A stretch of DNA of 64,000 bases. Source: Macrothele yani (Eukaryota > Arthropoda > Arachnida > Araneae > Macrothelidae). The stretch is from contig CM077016.1 in the NCBI GenBank assembly GCA_039090855.1, forward strand, positions 55,848,569-55,912,568, in the 5' to 3' direction. The notes under the pieces were generated by a model that saw nothing but the letters and a program-made list of their open reading frames with translations, did no database searches and had not been told where the DNA came from. A program made the translations under genes and the position numbers. This document shows, piece after piece, positions 42,488 to 53,368 of the stretch; the stretch's first letter is position 1; each line of letters opens with the position of its first letter.

Positions 42488-42582
42488 TTTACCCATATCA
42501 CTTGGGATCCTGCCTGCGATCATACTATCAATGGGAGTGATTTCTTCGCAACCATCAAAATTACGTCTTCCCTCTGATGCTG
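42488..42582 (-). CDS. candidate 95-bp internal exon with tandem acceptor
   Basis: Minus strand: ATAATCCAGCAG, a NAGNAG tandem acceptor, then an open frame ASEGRRNFDGCEEITPIDSMIAGRIPSDMGK, then GTAAGTATGG, a near-consensus donor. Phase 1 in and 0 out if the first AG is used. The peptide looks protein-like and is not transposon-derived as far as I can see. I do not recognise the gene. The pyrimidine tract upstream is weak. Confidence 0.45.
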
Positions 42583-42712
42583 CTGGATTATACATACTTA
42601 TTTAATGGCACTGTTTTTCAAACCTCACTCCCAGTGTTGCAAATTATACCTAAAAAATAGATGTTCAGATTAGTGAATGGGGAAAAAAAAATACATACCA
42701 TTATGAGAACAG

Positions 42713-43651
42713 CAGACATGCCAACCTTCAAAATCTGAAAATTGGAAGATTTTTACAGCTCATTAAAATCACACAAGCACTATTTTTCATTGACATTTTC
42801 CAAATGCAGGAACAATCTTCCAGATGTGGTATTATTGGTTCACTAAAAGTTCTGGAGAAAAATTTAAAAAAAAAAAAAAAACAGCACGAAATTCCCTTCT
42901 CCTACTGAAGTTTGTTTTTAGGTACGTCGATTCCACAAGAAAATGAAAACCTAAAATGGCCCGTGTGTTGTTTTTTACAAATAAAATAGCTGCCAACTGT
43001 TTTTCATTTCTTCTTTAGGTTGGGTGCGAAGGCGACGACAACGACAAAAAGCATCGCACCAACATCTTTCATTGCAAGGCAAGACTGTAACTTACTTTCT
43101 TTTGTTGTTAAGTGAATTCTCTGCAACTCAACTGTTCATCGTCACTTAGAATACAAGCAGCTCTGTTAAGGCAAGGGGTTAAAAGACTGAACTGTAAGAA
43201 GGCCGGGCAGCTCCCATCTGTCAATCAATTACTGACCTTCCCCGGCATTCTAATGCCAGAGCGGGGCGAGCTCTTTGCTGAAGGCGTCCTAGGACAATCG
43301 AACTGGGAGAGATTTTTTTAAAGCACATTTTTCCCTGCCCCATCTCGGACAATTAGTCTGAAACCAGCGCTTAGACAACTGCACCACCAGGGTGGGTTTT
43401 TTTGTTGTTTTTTTGCAGATAGGAGAGAAAAAGTATGAAACTGATTGCTGTAATGACGCCTTGCATCGACGCAGAAAGAAAAAGATTTCACAGGTGGTTC
43501 GAAATCATGGTGATGGTTGGTGGAATTTTTAACATCCCAACGGCTAATTCCCAGTGAAAATCGGGAGAATTTGACATACATTCCGCCGTAGGGGGAGGAA
43601 AGGCTGAAAATCAGGAGTCTCCCATTTAAATCCAGAAAGTTGGCACATCTG
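42713..43651. mobile_element. non-autonomous DNA element with TGCCAAC-type TIRs
   Basis: The left end CAGACATGCCAACCTTC and the complement of the right end CAGATGTGCCAACTTTC agree in 14 of 17 bases. A possible AACAGC duplication overlaps both ends. It contains a SINE-like fragment (43318-43393) but no transposase. The ends resemble hAT-type TIRs. Confidence 0.6.
43318..43393 (-). repeat. tRNA-like SINE head fragment
   Basis: The complement reads CCACCCTGGTGGTGCAGTTGTCTAAGCGCTGGTTTCAGACTAATTGTCCGAGATGGG, matching the 5' tRNA-like part of SINE family 1 (A-box and anticodon arm) but not its body. Confidence 0.6.
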
Positions 43652-43872
43652 TAACAGCCAATGGCTCTAAATTAGGTACCGTATATACTCGCGTATAAGT
43701 TGACCCCCCACTTTCAGAGGAAAAAAATCGTAAGAAATCGGAAACTCACGTATAAGTTGATCCCGGAATGAGAAAAAAAAAATTTCAATGAATTTATTCA
43801 AAAACATTTGAAAACGAAAAATATATATATATATATATATAATACTAGATTTAATTTGCATACCCAAAAACT

Positions 43873-45274
43873 TCATCGGAACCCTTCAAAATCCGATTCC
43901 GAGTCAGACTCGCCAAACAGTTCAAAAAAGTCTTTCTCCGTCATCGAGCGCGTCATCATAAACACATCAGTATTCCCATCAATGCCTGTGTCATCAGAAT
44001 CACTCTCATCATCACTCATAAAGATCTCATCATCCTCTGTGCCATCAAGTTTGTTACTAATGCAACATTTCTTGAATGATTTCACGACCATTTCCGCAGG
44101 TATCGCATCCCAAGCATCCTTGACCCATCGCGCAATCAAAACGATATCCGGCTTCTTCAGATTTCCGCCCTTGGTTTCAGTCGGCAAATCGGAACTTATC
44201 CAATCTGCCCAATACCTCCGCACATTGTCCTTGAAGGGCTTATTAAGGCAGACATCTAGTGGTTGAAGAACAGATGTCAACCCACCTGGGATGACAGCAA
44301 AAGTTGTTTTTGAATTTTCTGCGGTTTTTTTCATTCTGCACAACGATGTGCAACAAACATATCCCACACCAAAAGAGAAGGTTTCCTCAAAAGTGCACCT
44401 GGCCTTTTGTTCCACACATTCTTTAACCAGTCAATTGTTCCGGATTCGTTCATCCATCCTTTTTCATGGGCACGAACGAACACACCAGACGGAAAGACAA
44501 CGCTTTTCGGCAGAGTTTTGCGTTTGAAAATAATTACCGGAGGTAGCTTACTGCCGTCGGCCAAACAGGAAAGAACAACCGTGAAACTGGATTTTTCGTG
44601 GCCAGTCGTTTTGATCAAGATATTTTTTTTCGCCCTTTTGGTTCACAGTCTTATTTCCAGGAAGGTCGAAACACATGGCGGTTTCATCCATGTTCCCTAT
44701 TTGGGAAAGTTCAAAAGCAGTCTCTTTTCTCTTTTGAATTACATACTTTTGAAATTCCATTATCTTTGCTTCGAGGTCACGAGGTAACTTTTGTGCAATT
44801 TTGGTGCGCTGGCGTAGACACAACCCATAGCGGTTCATGAACCCTGTGCACCAACCTGGTGAGGCACGAAAAGTGTTATTTGCGGCTGCAAACTTTTCAT
44901 CTTTTGCGAGCAATGAAGCTCGCAAACGTATACCAGTTCACGTTACACTGTAACCATTTTGTCTGCAGCCCACAATCCAATCATTCAAGACACTTTCCAG
45001 CTCTGGGAAAGATGTCATTCCACGGCGCAGCGCCTTTTTGCGATTTTCACCAAGTCCTTTTTTTTTTTTTACGCCAATCTCGAATCAGTTTTTCGTTAAT
45101 GCCAAATTGACGTGAAGCAGCACAGTTGTTAGTATTTTCTGAAAAAGAAACCACTTTCAACTTGAATCCTGCGTTATAGGACATCCGTTTTTTTACACAA
45201 TCCGTGTCACCCATAATAGGAGAAGCGAGATACGTGCGATTAAGAACAAGAAAAACACGTGCGATTAAGAACAA
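43873..45274 (-). pseudogene. pogo-type transposase, four open pieces in shifted frames
   Basis: Minus strand: 45274-45047 has NNCAASRQFGINEKLIRDWRK, a psq-like helix-turn-helix. 44925-44548 has the CENP-B-type second domain (GWCTGFMNRYGLCLRQRTKIAQKLP) and IGNMDETAMCFDLPGNKTV with the first catalytic D. 44618-44331 has GSKLPPVIIFKRKTLPKSVVFP and LLVWDMFVAH with the second D. 44415-43873 has VIPGGLTSVLQPLDVCLNKPFKDNVR with the third acidic position (PLD), followed by a long acidic tail (DDESDSDD and similar). Lesions lie near 45060-44930, 44640-44600 and 44350-44330. All three catalytic positions are still readable. Confidence 0.88.
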
Positions 45275-45290
45275 GCAACACCTAACGCTG
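45205..45290. repeat. 27-bp tandem duplication at the transposase N-terminus
   Basis: ACGTGCGATTAAGAACAAG occurs at 45231-45249 and again 27 bases on. It adds residues upstream of the helix-turn-helix. Confidence 0.8.
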
Positions 45291-45699
45291 GCTGTCGCAT
45301 GGCTCCGTTACGTCGAAGGTCAGCGCAATCATCAACTGGTAGTCGGAAGGGCGGAGCTTTCTATGCGCGGCTGTGACTGCGCTGTGGATACGCAAAGCCA
45401 GGAGAGAGGAGACTTTTCAAAGCACGGAGAAATTCGGAGGGTCGCGATTTCGTAATTCTACCACATCGGTGTTTTTTCTTTCTTTCTTTCTTTTTTTTTT
45501 TTCTTTCGGAGGGTTGCGATTTCGTAATTAATACCGCATCGGCATTTTTATTTCTTTTGGGATGGATTGCCTTTTGCCTCACGGGAAGAACTTTTGGACT
45601 TACGATTTTTTAGACCCCGCGTATAAGTCGACCCCATTACTTTGAAGCTCTCATTTTGTCCCAAATTTCTCGACTTATACGCGAGTATATACGGTAATT

Positions 45700-46250
45700 A
45701 ATTTTTTAAGGACATCTGCAAAAAAATATAATAATTTAAACATTACAAAACACAGAAGCAGCAGCATTTAGACATAAAGCACCGCCATTTAGACATAAAT
45801 CAATACTAGTGGTGATGCAAATGATGTAGTGCTTTGTTTCAGAGACCTGCTCTTCCTAAAGGCTACAGTACTTTTAAAAGAATGAGCTGCTCAGAAAGGC
45901 TACAGTTCTGTTGGAAGAGAAGTTCTACTGTACATACATTCAACTCCATATATATGCATGTCTGACAATTTTTTTTTCTTTATTTTTCTACAACAACAAA
46001 GAGGCAAGTAATGTAAATCAGCATACAGAAGGTTAAGATGAGTGCCTGGGCTAAAACTATTTGCATACAAAGAGATCAGGGTGGCAGGTTTTTGACTCTT
46101 AACAGCTTTTTTGTTGGTTTTAACCATGGTTTAAACTGTCATGTCAAGAACCTCTGACAAAAATCTCAAACACTGCATTTCAATATAAAAATACCTTTTT
46201 AAGATAACAAACATACATTGCATGTAATGTTCAAAATCTCAGTAATATGT
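45700..46250. other. intergenic sequence without recognised features
   Basis: AT-rich; no assignable coding. A short GCAGCATTTAGACATAAA / GCCATTTAGACATAAA duplication lies near 45760-45800. Confidence 0.4.
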
Positions 46251-46255
46251 ATGCA

Positions 46256-46318
46256 ATAAATAACCAATATAGGATTATAAAAATAATAAAATTTTATAAT
46301 CCTATATTGGTTATTTAT
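46256..46318. repeat. perfect 27-bp inverted repeat with 9-bp loop
   Basis: 46256-46282 pairs exactly with 46292-46318 (ATAAATAACCAATATAGGAT and its complement). It lies near the start of a Tc1 remnant. Confidence 0.95.
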
Positions 46319-46459
46319 GATGTCAACAATGCATAGCCAATGAAAGAAGGCATGTGTCATGAGCTGGCTTGGAGGGTATATAAGGTGTGCTGTAAGCAAT
46401 CTGAAAACATATCTCTTGTTGCTGTCATAGATAAAAGTCAAGCAATTTATTAGATTTGC

Positions 46460-47020
46460 AAAAAGGGATGATTATCAGCTTTCATGCCAAGGGTGGCAGT
46501 ATTTCTGAAACAGCATAGTTTGTGAACTGTTCACGTGCTGCTGTGGTTAATTTGTATCATGATTGGAGAAATGGCACCATTGCAAATAAGCGACGTGGGA
46601 ACTGCGGACCACCACGTGCCATTGATATGAAAGGTGAATGTCGGGTTTGAAGGTGCGCGAGCGCCGATCGGCATGCTACAGTGGAGCAACTCACCGGCTG
46701 AATGAATCAGGGGACTACCACAAGTGTGTCTAAATCGACAGTTCAGCGAACCCTGCTGCGTATGGGGCTCCGATGCAGATGGATAGTCACTGCACCTATG
46801 CTAACAAAGGTGCATCTGCAAAAAAGGCTTACATTTGCACGGCAGTATCGGAATTGGAACTCCGCTGATTGGCAAAGGATTGCCTTCTCCGATTAGTCAC
46901 GTTTTCTGCTTCACCGAACGGATGGACATTGGCGTATAAAGGGAGAAACATCAGAGAACAAACAATGTTCAACCACTGCTGGCAGAACACAAGCTGGTGG
47001 AGGCTGCTAGAGGAACTAAA
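46460..47020 (+). pseudogene. Tc1-family transposase remnant, N-terminal half
   Basis: Frames read FHAKGGSISETA*FVNCSRAAVVNLYHDW, PPRAIDMKGE, then (46702-46896) TSVSKSTVQRTLLRMGLRCRWIVTAPMLTKVHLQKRLTFARQYRNWNSADWQRIAFSD, which ends with the first catalytic box. A stop directly follows the D, and SRFLLHRTDGHWRIKGE continues behind it. Sequence after about 47015 no longer matches, so the second half is missing. Confidence 0.8.
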
Positions 47021-47021
47021 A

Positions 47022-47460
47022 GCAAGCAATTTTTAGTACATGAAGGTCATAGCACAAATTGTTGAAATACTGCTGACTGTTATGCCAAGCAATGCAGAAG
47101 TTAAGAGAATGCAAGCATTGTGGGCAATGTTCTTGATGACAAGTCAATGTTCATGCAAAAAGTGACTTCAGGAAATAAACAGCAAATAAAGTAAGCCAAA
47201 GTAAGTATTGCTTGAAAATTTTGACCCATCCACTGCTATCAATTTATGGTGGAGAGATTTTATTTGTTAACATAGCGAGATACCAAATAAAAATTATTCC
47301 GATTATCTTTCCAATAAGAACTGTCTAGAAAATTTGGTTGATGTGGTTGAAGAAAAATATAACTTTTAAGATTATATTTATTCATTTAATTGCACTGGCC
47401 AATTGACACACACACACACACAGTGGGCCCTTTTAACTACTAAGCTTAAATTTAACTATG
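47022..47460. other. intergenic sequence without recognised features
   Basis: No coding recognised; a short (CA)n tract lies at 47407-47422. Confidence 0.4.
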
Positions 47461-47559
47461 TCTAAATAAATGAAAGGTATACAGTGCAGTGATAAAATGT
47501 GTACACAACACGAAATAACCATAAGGAAAGTAGCAACTAGATTTTGTCCACCCACTGGC

Positions 47560-49021
47560 CACTTGAAAGAAGCACCAATTTTAATCTTTAGTGTGATGGT
47601 ACACTGGATTGAGTCACAGACATTACGAAGTGTTTCCAGAGCTTCAGCAAGCTTGTCAAAGATTTAAAAGAACACATAGTAATGATGGAATATATGCAAT
47701 GCTTCTACAGACATACAAAACGTTTGGATTAGATTCTTCTAAAGTAGTGGCTGCAATTACTGACAATGAAAGCAATTTCGTTAAAGCATTTCAAATATTC
47801 GGGATTCAAGCAGCAAGCATTGTTAAGGATGATGTGGATTTTGACTTGGGAAACAGTTCAGGTAGTTCCGATTATGATACGGACGCTGCCTCGGTCTCAA
47901 CTAGTGATGATGATGAATAGCATTTGTTGGCTACATGTATACATCTTGGGGAATGGTTACCCTTGCATTTCAGATGTGCGTCACATACACTCAGTTTATG
48001 TGCAACTACTGATACTCATAACGTACTAAAAGACTGTAATACCGATCTTTCCGAAATGCATCAACAAGTGATAAGGTGTAATACCTTGTGGAGAGCTGCA
48101 AATCACTCCAAAATCTGCAGAAATTATCCAAGCTATTTTAGGTCACACACTTGGCAGGCCTGGTGTAACATGGTGGAATAGTTTATACAATGCTATGAAA
48201 CAAATTCTACACATAAAAGACGTCAGCTACATTGCATAAAGCATTGGACTTAAAGAATGTACTGAGAGATCTACACTTCAGTTATATGGAAGAATATGTT
48301 AAATGTACTAAACACATCGCCGAGACCCTAGACATCCTCCAAGGTGAAAATGACATGTATTTTAGCATCCTACTTTCAAATTTGCTATCATTAAGGCACA
48401 ATTTACAAACATTATTGACTGGAGACCTCACATGTTGCCGACCATTAGCCGAAGCTTATTTGGAAGGTCTAGAACAAAGGTTTAAGGAATACTTCACACT
48501 GTCATCTCCCTGGGCGGAAAAGGCTGCAATAGCAGCTTTACGTCACCCTAAGTTCAGCCAATTTAAATGGCAATCTTGTATTCCTAATTCCTATTATATC
48601 AAAATGAAAACATTGCTCATAAATGAATTTGTCAACAGAAATTAAATCGCAACATCTCATTGACGCACATTCTACCAGTCGCCAAATCAAGAATTATTTT
48701 TTCTATATTGATTTCAATTCTGAAGATAACAGTGAAAACAAACATCTAACAAGGAAAGCTGAACTCATCTATGCGCGTTTCAGCCTCAAAGAACCAGGAG
48801 ATTTACGTGTGTTACATAATTATAAAGAGGTAAAACATCTGTTTGTGCAGTATAATACACCTCTGCTCTCCTCAGCGCCTGTCGAACAGTTGTTCTCATA
48901 TGCTACTATTACCAATTACTGCAAAGCTAATATACTTTTGGATGAAATGTTTGAAAAGAAGGTTGATTTAAAAGCAAACCTTACGTACGAAGAAAAAGAC
49001 CACAAACAAACTAGGGAATAG
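47560..49021 (+). pseudogene. hAT-family transposase, catalytic core to dimerisation domain
   Basis: Near 47595 a VMVHWIESQTLRS piece starts, followed in another frame by ACQRFKRTHSND...FGLDSSKVVAAITDNESNFVKAFQIFG (47645-47810; TDNESNF is a typical catalytic area), an acidic insert, one in-frame stop (47918), then LPLHFRCASHTLSLCATTD (CxxH-type segment). Then come 48232-48645 (LHFSYMEEYVKCTKHIAETLDILQGE, and LEQRFKEYF) and 48623-49021 with VQYNTPLLSSAPVEQLFSYATITNYCKANILLDEMFEKKV, the C-terminal dimerisation domain. At least two frameshifts (near 48190 and 48640). The N-terminal zinc finger is missing. Confidence 0.85.
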
Positions 49022-49228
49022 GAAAAATCCTACCTTGTTTTGCGACAGGTCACCTAGATATTCTTCTTCTACTTTACAATAAGGATTTGTCATTTCTTTA
49101 CTTTGTGATGAACTAGTTGCTCATTCTTTCCATTGTACTAGTTCACTTTGTGGTTGCCATATTTTGTAGCAATCAGACCTTTCATTCCTTCCTTTTCAAG
49201 TGATGTAGTGTCTCAGAGTGGTTTCCTG

Positions 49229-49254
49229 ACTGGTGTGTGTGTGTGTGCGCGCAC
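49229..49254. repeat. (GT)n microsatellite
   Basis: TGTGTGTGTGTGTGTGCGCGCACGC tract. Confidence 0.85.
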
Positions 49255-49372
49255 GCTTCAGTGAATTGTTCTTTTTTAAGACTAAGATCACATGCAACGG
49301 CATTAATCTTTCTTTCATTTTTGTACTATTCTCTAACCGAAATAAACATCCCATTCATACTTACTTCATATG

Positions 49373-49729
49373 CAGTGTTAGAATTAGAAATAAATCTTCT
49401 ACTGGCCCAGCGGGCCACTAGAATTTGCAGACCACTGGTCCGTAAAAAAAAAACAAAAAATTTAAAGACATTTACAATATATGTAGAAAATAACATATCA
49501 TTTCAATGGAATTATCTCCAACACTTGTTTTTAAACCTATCATTATTTTGCAGCCTAAAAAAAACCATACAGCAAGGTAAGAGAAATAGAAATTTATTTT
49601 TTAACTTGTGACAAATTAAGAAAAAAAAATTTTACTGGCCATCCGGGCCAGTAAAATCAATAGTTCAGTGGTCCGACGAAAGTTTTAATTGCCAATGGCC
49701 AGCAGACCACTGGGTAATTCAAACACTGA
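49373..49729. mobile_element. hAT-like MITE of about 357 bp
   Basis: CAGTGTTAGAATTA (49373 on) mirrors TAATTCAAACACTG (to 49729), and inner CTGGCC-GGGCCA palindromes occur near both ends (49402-49413 and 49635-49652). ATATG abuts both outer ends. No coding is seen. Confidence 0.65.
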
Positions 49730-50099
49730 TATGTATTATTTTGTTCAAATCACTTTACTTGCAGCAAAGACGGGACAAATACTCATGTCATACACATACA
49801 ATCTCCAATACCTACATACGTACATTTGAGGTAAGGGTGGAACAATTTTGTCAAATAACCTACACAACGTGCAAGGGTGTACTGGTTGCTGGTTTATTTG
49901 CGTTGTATTGTTACCCATACGTTATTGGTTATTTACCAACACATAGTTAACCATTACGATTATAATGGGTAACTGCTACATGTCATTACAATTACCATGT
50001 AATTCTAATGACCAGTTCACCATTACCATGTAAAAGTAACACTATGTTCTTGCTCCCATTACCATTACACTATAATGCATTACCGATTAATTCAATTAC

Positions 50100-50235
50100 G
50101 ATTTTGCCCAACTCTGCTATTCAGACATGTCCGATTACTGATTTTTACGCGGTTCATTGCTGAAAAGCCACGCTCACGAGAAGCAGTACCACACTGCATT
50201 AGATGTAGCAGCTGCGTCATCTTAAAAACATTGTC
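50100..50235 (-). pseudogene. hAT dimerisation-domain fragment
   Basis: The minus strand reads CGTASRERGFSAMNRVKISNRTCLNSRV, the S/C-E-R-G-F-S-x-M-N-x-I/V-K motif of the hAT C-terminus. To its left the termination CAGAGTTGGGCAAAATCG (complement of 50100-50118) resembles a hAT TIR. The rest of the element is not seen. Confidence 0.6.
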
Positions 50236-50261
50236 ATAACAGTCTGTTTTCTTTTTGTTCA

Positions 50262-50960
50262 ACATCATCATCATCATCATTGTCAACCATTATCAATCCA
50301 CTGCTGGACGAAGGTCTCCCCAAGTTTCCTCCACAACGGTCTGTCTTGTGCCCAGTCTCCTCCATGTCACCCCTGCATACTTTCGAATTTCATCCACCCA
50401 TCTCCCATGTGGTCTTCTTCTGGGTCTTTTCCTGTCCCTTGGAATCTAATCTAAAATTTCGGCTGTCCATCGATGATCTGTCCTTCTGGCAGTGTGTCCA
50501 GCCCATTGCCATTTCAGGGATTTAACTCTGATCATGATGTCTTCCACTCTTGTCATTTTTCGGATCCACGAGTTCCTCTTCTTATCTCTCCTGGTTACAC
50601 CAAGCATGCATCTCTCCATGCTTCTTTGAGTTGTCTGCAGCCTTTGTATGTCTCTTTTAGTTAAGGTCCACGTCTCTGCACCATACGTAAGCACTGGAAG
50701 GATGCACTGATCAAACACTTTTCTTTTAAGACATAATGGCATATTGCTCTTGAAAATTATGCTGTTTCTTCCTAAAGCTCTACAGGCAAGTTTTGTACGC
50801 CGATTAATTTCTTCATCAATGTGACCCTCACTTGATATCTGCTGTCCAAGATAAACGTACGTGTCTGTTATCTCCAGCTTTTCTCCATCAATCGATAAAT
50901 CTTCATTTCTTGTAAAAGCATTGAACATCACTTTTGTTTGAAAAGAAGGTTGTTCAACAT
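50262..50960 (-). mobile_element. RTE-type LINE, 5'-truncated, with (ATG)n tail
   Basis: The 3' end of the minus-strand element is an (ATG)n tract (complement of 50262-50282), as is usual for RTE-clade elements that end in short simple repeats rather than poly(A). The preceding 670 bases encode the C-terminal part of the reverse transcriptase protein. Confidence 0.85.
50290..50931 (-). pseudogene. RTE LINE reverse transcriptase protein, C-terminal end
   Basis: The frame reads EKLEITDTYVYLGQQISSEGHIDEEINRRTKLACRALGRNS, then LKRKVFDQCILPVLTYGAETWTLTKRDIQRLQTTQRSMERCMLGVTRRDKKRNSWIR, then VKSLKWQWAGHTARRTDHRWTAEILD, a stop, and PHGRWVDEIRKYAGVTWRR to the end near 50292. This is the post-polymerase region shared by RTE-type elements. 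The polymerase core and endonuclease are missing. Apart from one stop (about 50443) the frame is well kept. Confidence 0.88.
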
Positions 50961-51324
50961 ATATGCAGCTAAACAGAGATTCAAAGATGATTCTTTTACC
51001 TATAGATGAAATCCATCAGCAGATTAAGTTTCTCTTAAAGCCCACCTTTACTTCCATTCACTTTCAAAGCAGCTGCAGGAACACGGGCGAGAAAACTGAA
51101 CGTGATATTCATTCACAAGTGTGTGTGGGTGGGGAAGGGGGAGTCGGACAAAATAGTTGTTGCTCACTTGGGAAATAAAATTTTCTGGTCATTGTTGGCT
51201 ACTATATTAAAAAATTTACTAGCCACTACAAAAAATCTGGTTGCCATTTGGCTACTGACATTCACAATGGCTGACTGCAAGTATATCATAGATGCAGCGC
51301 CCACAGAGCAAAGCGCTGCCTAAT

Positions 51325-51735
51325 CACTGATGACCGGAGTCAACATAGACTATCCAGGCTCATACAGACTCACCGATTGGCAAACAGCAGTGCAAACTAC
51401 ATCCGGGTTAAATGTCGGAGGCCCAAACATCATCAATGAGCGAATGGTATGGAGCATGCTGCATACCCTGGACTACGGGAGCCAATGCCCTACTAACATG
51501 CCACTGTTGACTGCTCGTCATCGGACATTACCCCTCGCCTGGTGCAGGGAAAATCGAAACTAGACCTCCGCAGAGTGGTACCTCTCATGTGCTCAGGTCA
51601 ATCATGTTTTCAACTATACCGAGCTGAAGGGCAGGTGCAAGTGTGGCATCAATAGCATGAGGCCATGGCCCTGTCATGCCAGGTCGGCTCTGTTCAAGGT
51701 GGCTCCGTGATAGTTTGGAGAGCCTTCTGATGGAA
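51325..51735 (+). pseudogene. Tc1-family transposase remnant, middle part
   Basis: 51420-51563 reads INERMVWSMLHTLDYGSQCPTNMPLLTARHRTLPLAWCRENRN, the second helix-turn-helix end of a Tc1 transposase. The next frames give W-ylSCAQVNHVFNYTELKGRCKCG (first D box, altered) and VQGGSVIVW. No D/E boxes beyond this. It ends near 51735. Confidence 0.65.
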
Positions 51736-52073
51736 CCAGGGGTTAAAATTCAGGGCGGGATGGCGGGATCCCCGCCGAAAAATTTTAACTTCCACCAGAA
51801 TAAAGTTGCTTGGCGGGAGCCTCTCGCCTTATGAAATTTTTAAGAATATATATAAATATAAAATCTTGGGTCTGTTTTTGTACCACTCGCAAAATTCACA
51901 CATTAAAAACGTATCCTTCGTAAACATTCGTGCATTAGAAACGGATCGTTCAGAGTTCCGAAAATTCCAATCGAATACATTGTCAGTTTATGGACACGTG
52001 AATCGGCTTCCATATGTAGCCGCATGAGCAGTTCATTTTGCATGTCGCGGACTGTTACTGTTACAAAAGACTT

Positions 52074-52139
52074 AATAATTGCTAATCGTGAAAGAATACT
52101 TGTTAAAATCCCGTATTTCTTTCATGATTAGCAATTATT
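52074..52139. repeat. 23-bp inverted repeat, one mismatch
   Basis: AATAATTGCTAATCGTGAAAGAA (52074-52096) pairs with 52117-52139 apart from one position. Loop is 20 bases. Confidence 0.85.
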
Positions 52140-52249
52140 TTCGGTGTTAGGGTATGAAAATGCTTGAGCCCTCCCCATAATTTTTTAATTGCTACAACCC
52201 TGATGCAGACATATCAGTGAAATCAAAAATGGTCACATCATAAGCTGTG

Positions 52250-53060
52250 TTGATGTCATTTAAGTTTCTGAAATTTCAATATGCCAAAACATTTTAAACA
52301 GTCCAATACTATCTTTTTAATATCTTCAGCTAAAAATAGCAACAATGGAGAGTCACTTTGGTAGTGAACTAGGAAGGGTTGCAAAATCTTGGAAATGGAA
52401 AGGAAAAAATTCAGTTTCATTTTCACCAGAACATCTTTGCATGCCTGTGAAAATACAAGGTATGATTTGCACTTTGGAATATTTGCAGATTTCCCTTTGT
52501 CAGTAAGGGAAACATAATTTAGTACATTCTCTAACATCACAATGGCTCTTTCAGCAGCAGAACAATTTTCCAGCCACCAATGGTTGCAAAGCTTTAAGGG
52601 AATTTTTCCAGGGTTTGTTGAATTCTAATAGTCCTTCCCTTCTTGCTGGACAGTTTTTATAAAGTTGATAAAGGTTTGCCAGAAAACTAGCTACATTCCA
52701 CGAAAATGCTGTGCATCCATGTTTGAAACAATTGCTCAGTGTATGAATACCACAACTACCAATGTTACCATTTGGCAACCGAACTCTTTTTTTAATTCCT
52801 GCTTGCAGAAGGCTTAAAAACCTTCCAGTTAATTGCCGGACCATCCACTGATAAAGTTTAACACCTTGGACAAATTAAGTTCTTGTGTAGCATCACACAG
52901 AAATGCCAATGTTAATTCAGCAATAAAGTGACCCATGAAAATATCTGCACTCCAGAAGAGAACATGAATGCCATCTGCTTTGACTGTTGAACATGGTTTA
53001 AACTCTCATCAAATAATAATGTGTAGAGTCAGTTCATTAACACACCTCAAAACAGTTGGA
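52250..53060 (-). pseudogene. hAT-family transposase remnant
   Basis: Minus strand: near 52960-52860 SADIFMGHFIAELTLAFLCDATQELNLSKVLNFISGW; 52844-52551 SCGIHTLSNCFKHGCTAFSWNVASFLANLYQLYKNCPARREGLLEF; 52540-52256 continues with ICKYSKVQ-like and LVKMKLNFFLSISKILQPFLVHYQSDSPLLLFLAEDI. The C-x-I-H-x2-SNCFK string is the hAT Cys/His area, and the ISKILQPFLxxYQTDxP wording is frequent in hAT proteins just before the C-terminal region. Stops (near 52858 and 52549) and frameshifts break it. Confidence 0.65.
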
Positions 53061-53139
53061 AGTAAAATGATGTGCTATTCCAATAGAGATTAAATAAGCA
53101 AACTTTGCAGCATTGCAGGTAAACAGAACTTTTATTCCT

Positions 53140-53368
53140 TGCCACTAAGGTTTTTTTTTTTTATTGGGAATTTAACAACCATCGTGAGCAACTCAATGGG
53201 CTATAAGCAGTCTCCTGTCCCTAATTTAGGGCCACTGGTTCCAGGGAAGGGAGAGAGCCAGTGCTGTAAGACAAACACAACATCCATGCCTCACCGGGAT
53301 TCGAACCCGGACCCCTTTCAGACGAACGATCAGAGGCCATCGCTTAGACCACTGCGCCACCAAATTAT
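53140..53368 (-). repeat. tRNA-derived SINE (family 1)
   Basis: A T-run at 53148-53162 (the tail), the body with GCTATAAGCAGTCTCCTGTCCC, and a B-box complement CCGGGATTCGAACCCGG at 53297-53313 are followed by the A-box end GACCACTGCGCCACC. Confidence 0.92.

Larger units (their letters stand above)
43677..45696 (-). mobile_element. pogo-superfamily transposon, second type
   Basis: The body is 43679-45694 (2016 bp). CCGTATATACTCGCGTATAAGT opens both ends (22 identical bases), with TA outside. It carries a minus-strand transposase and a (TA)n tract at 43826-43842. The TIR is related to that of the element at 40124-41903 (CCGTATTTACTCG). Confidence 0.93.

Noticed and set aside
51731..52205. hAT-like MITE with CAGGGGTTAAAATT / AATTGCTACAACCCTG ends
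   Set aside because: End similarity is weak (about 8 of 14) and the flanks do not show a duplication; kept only as a possibility.
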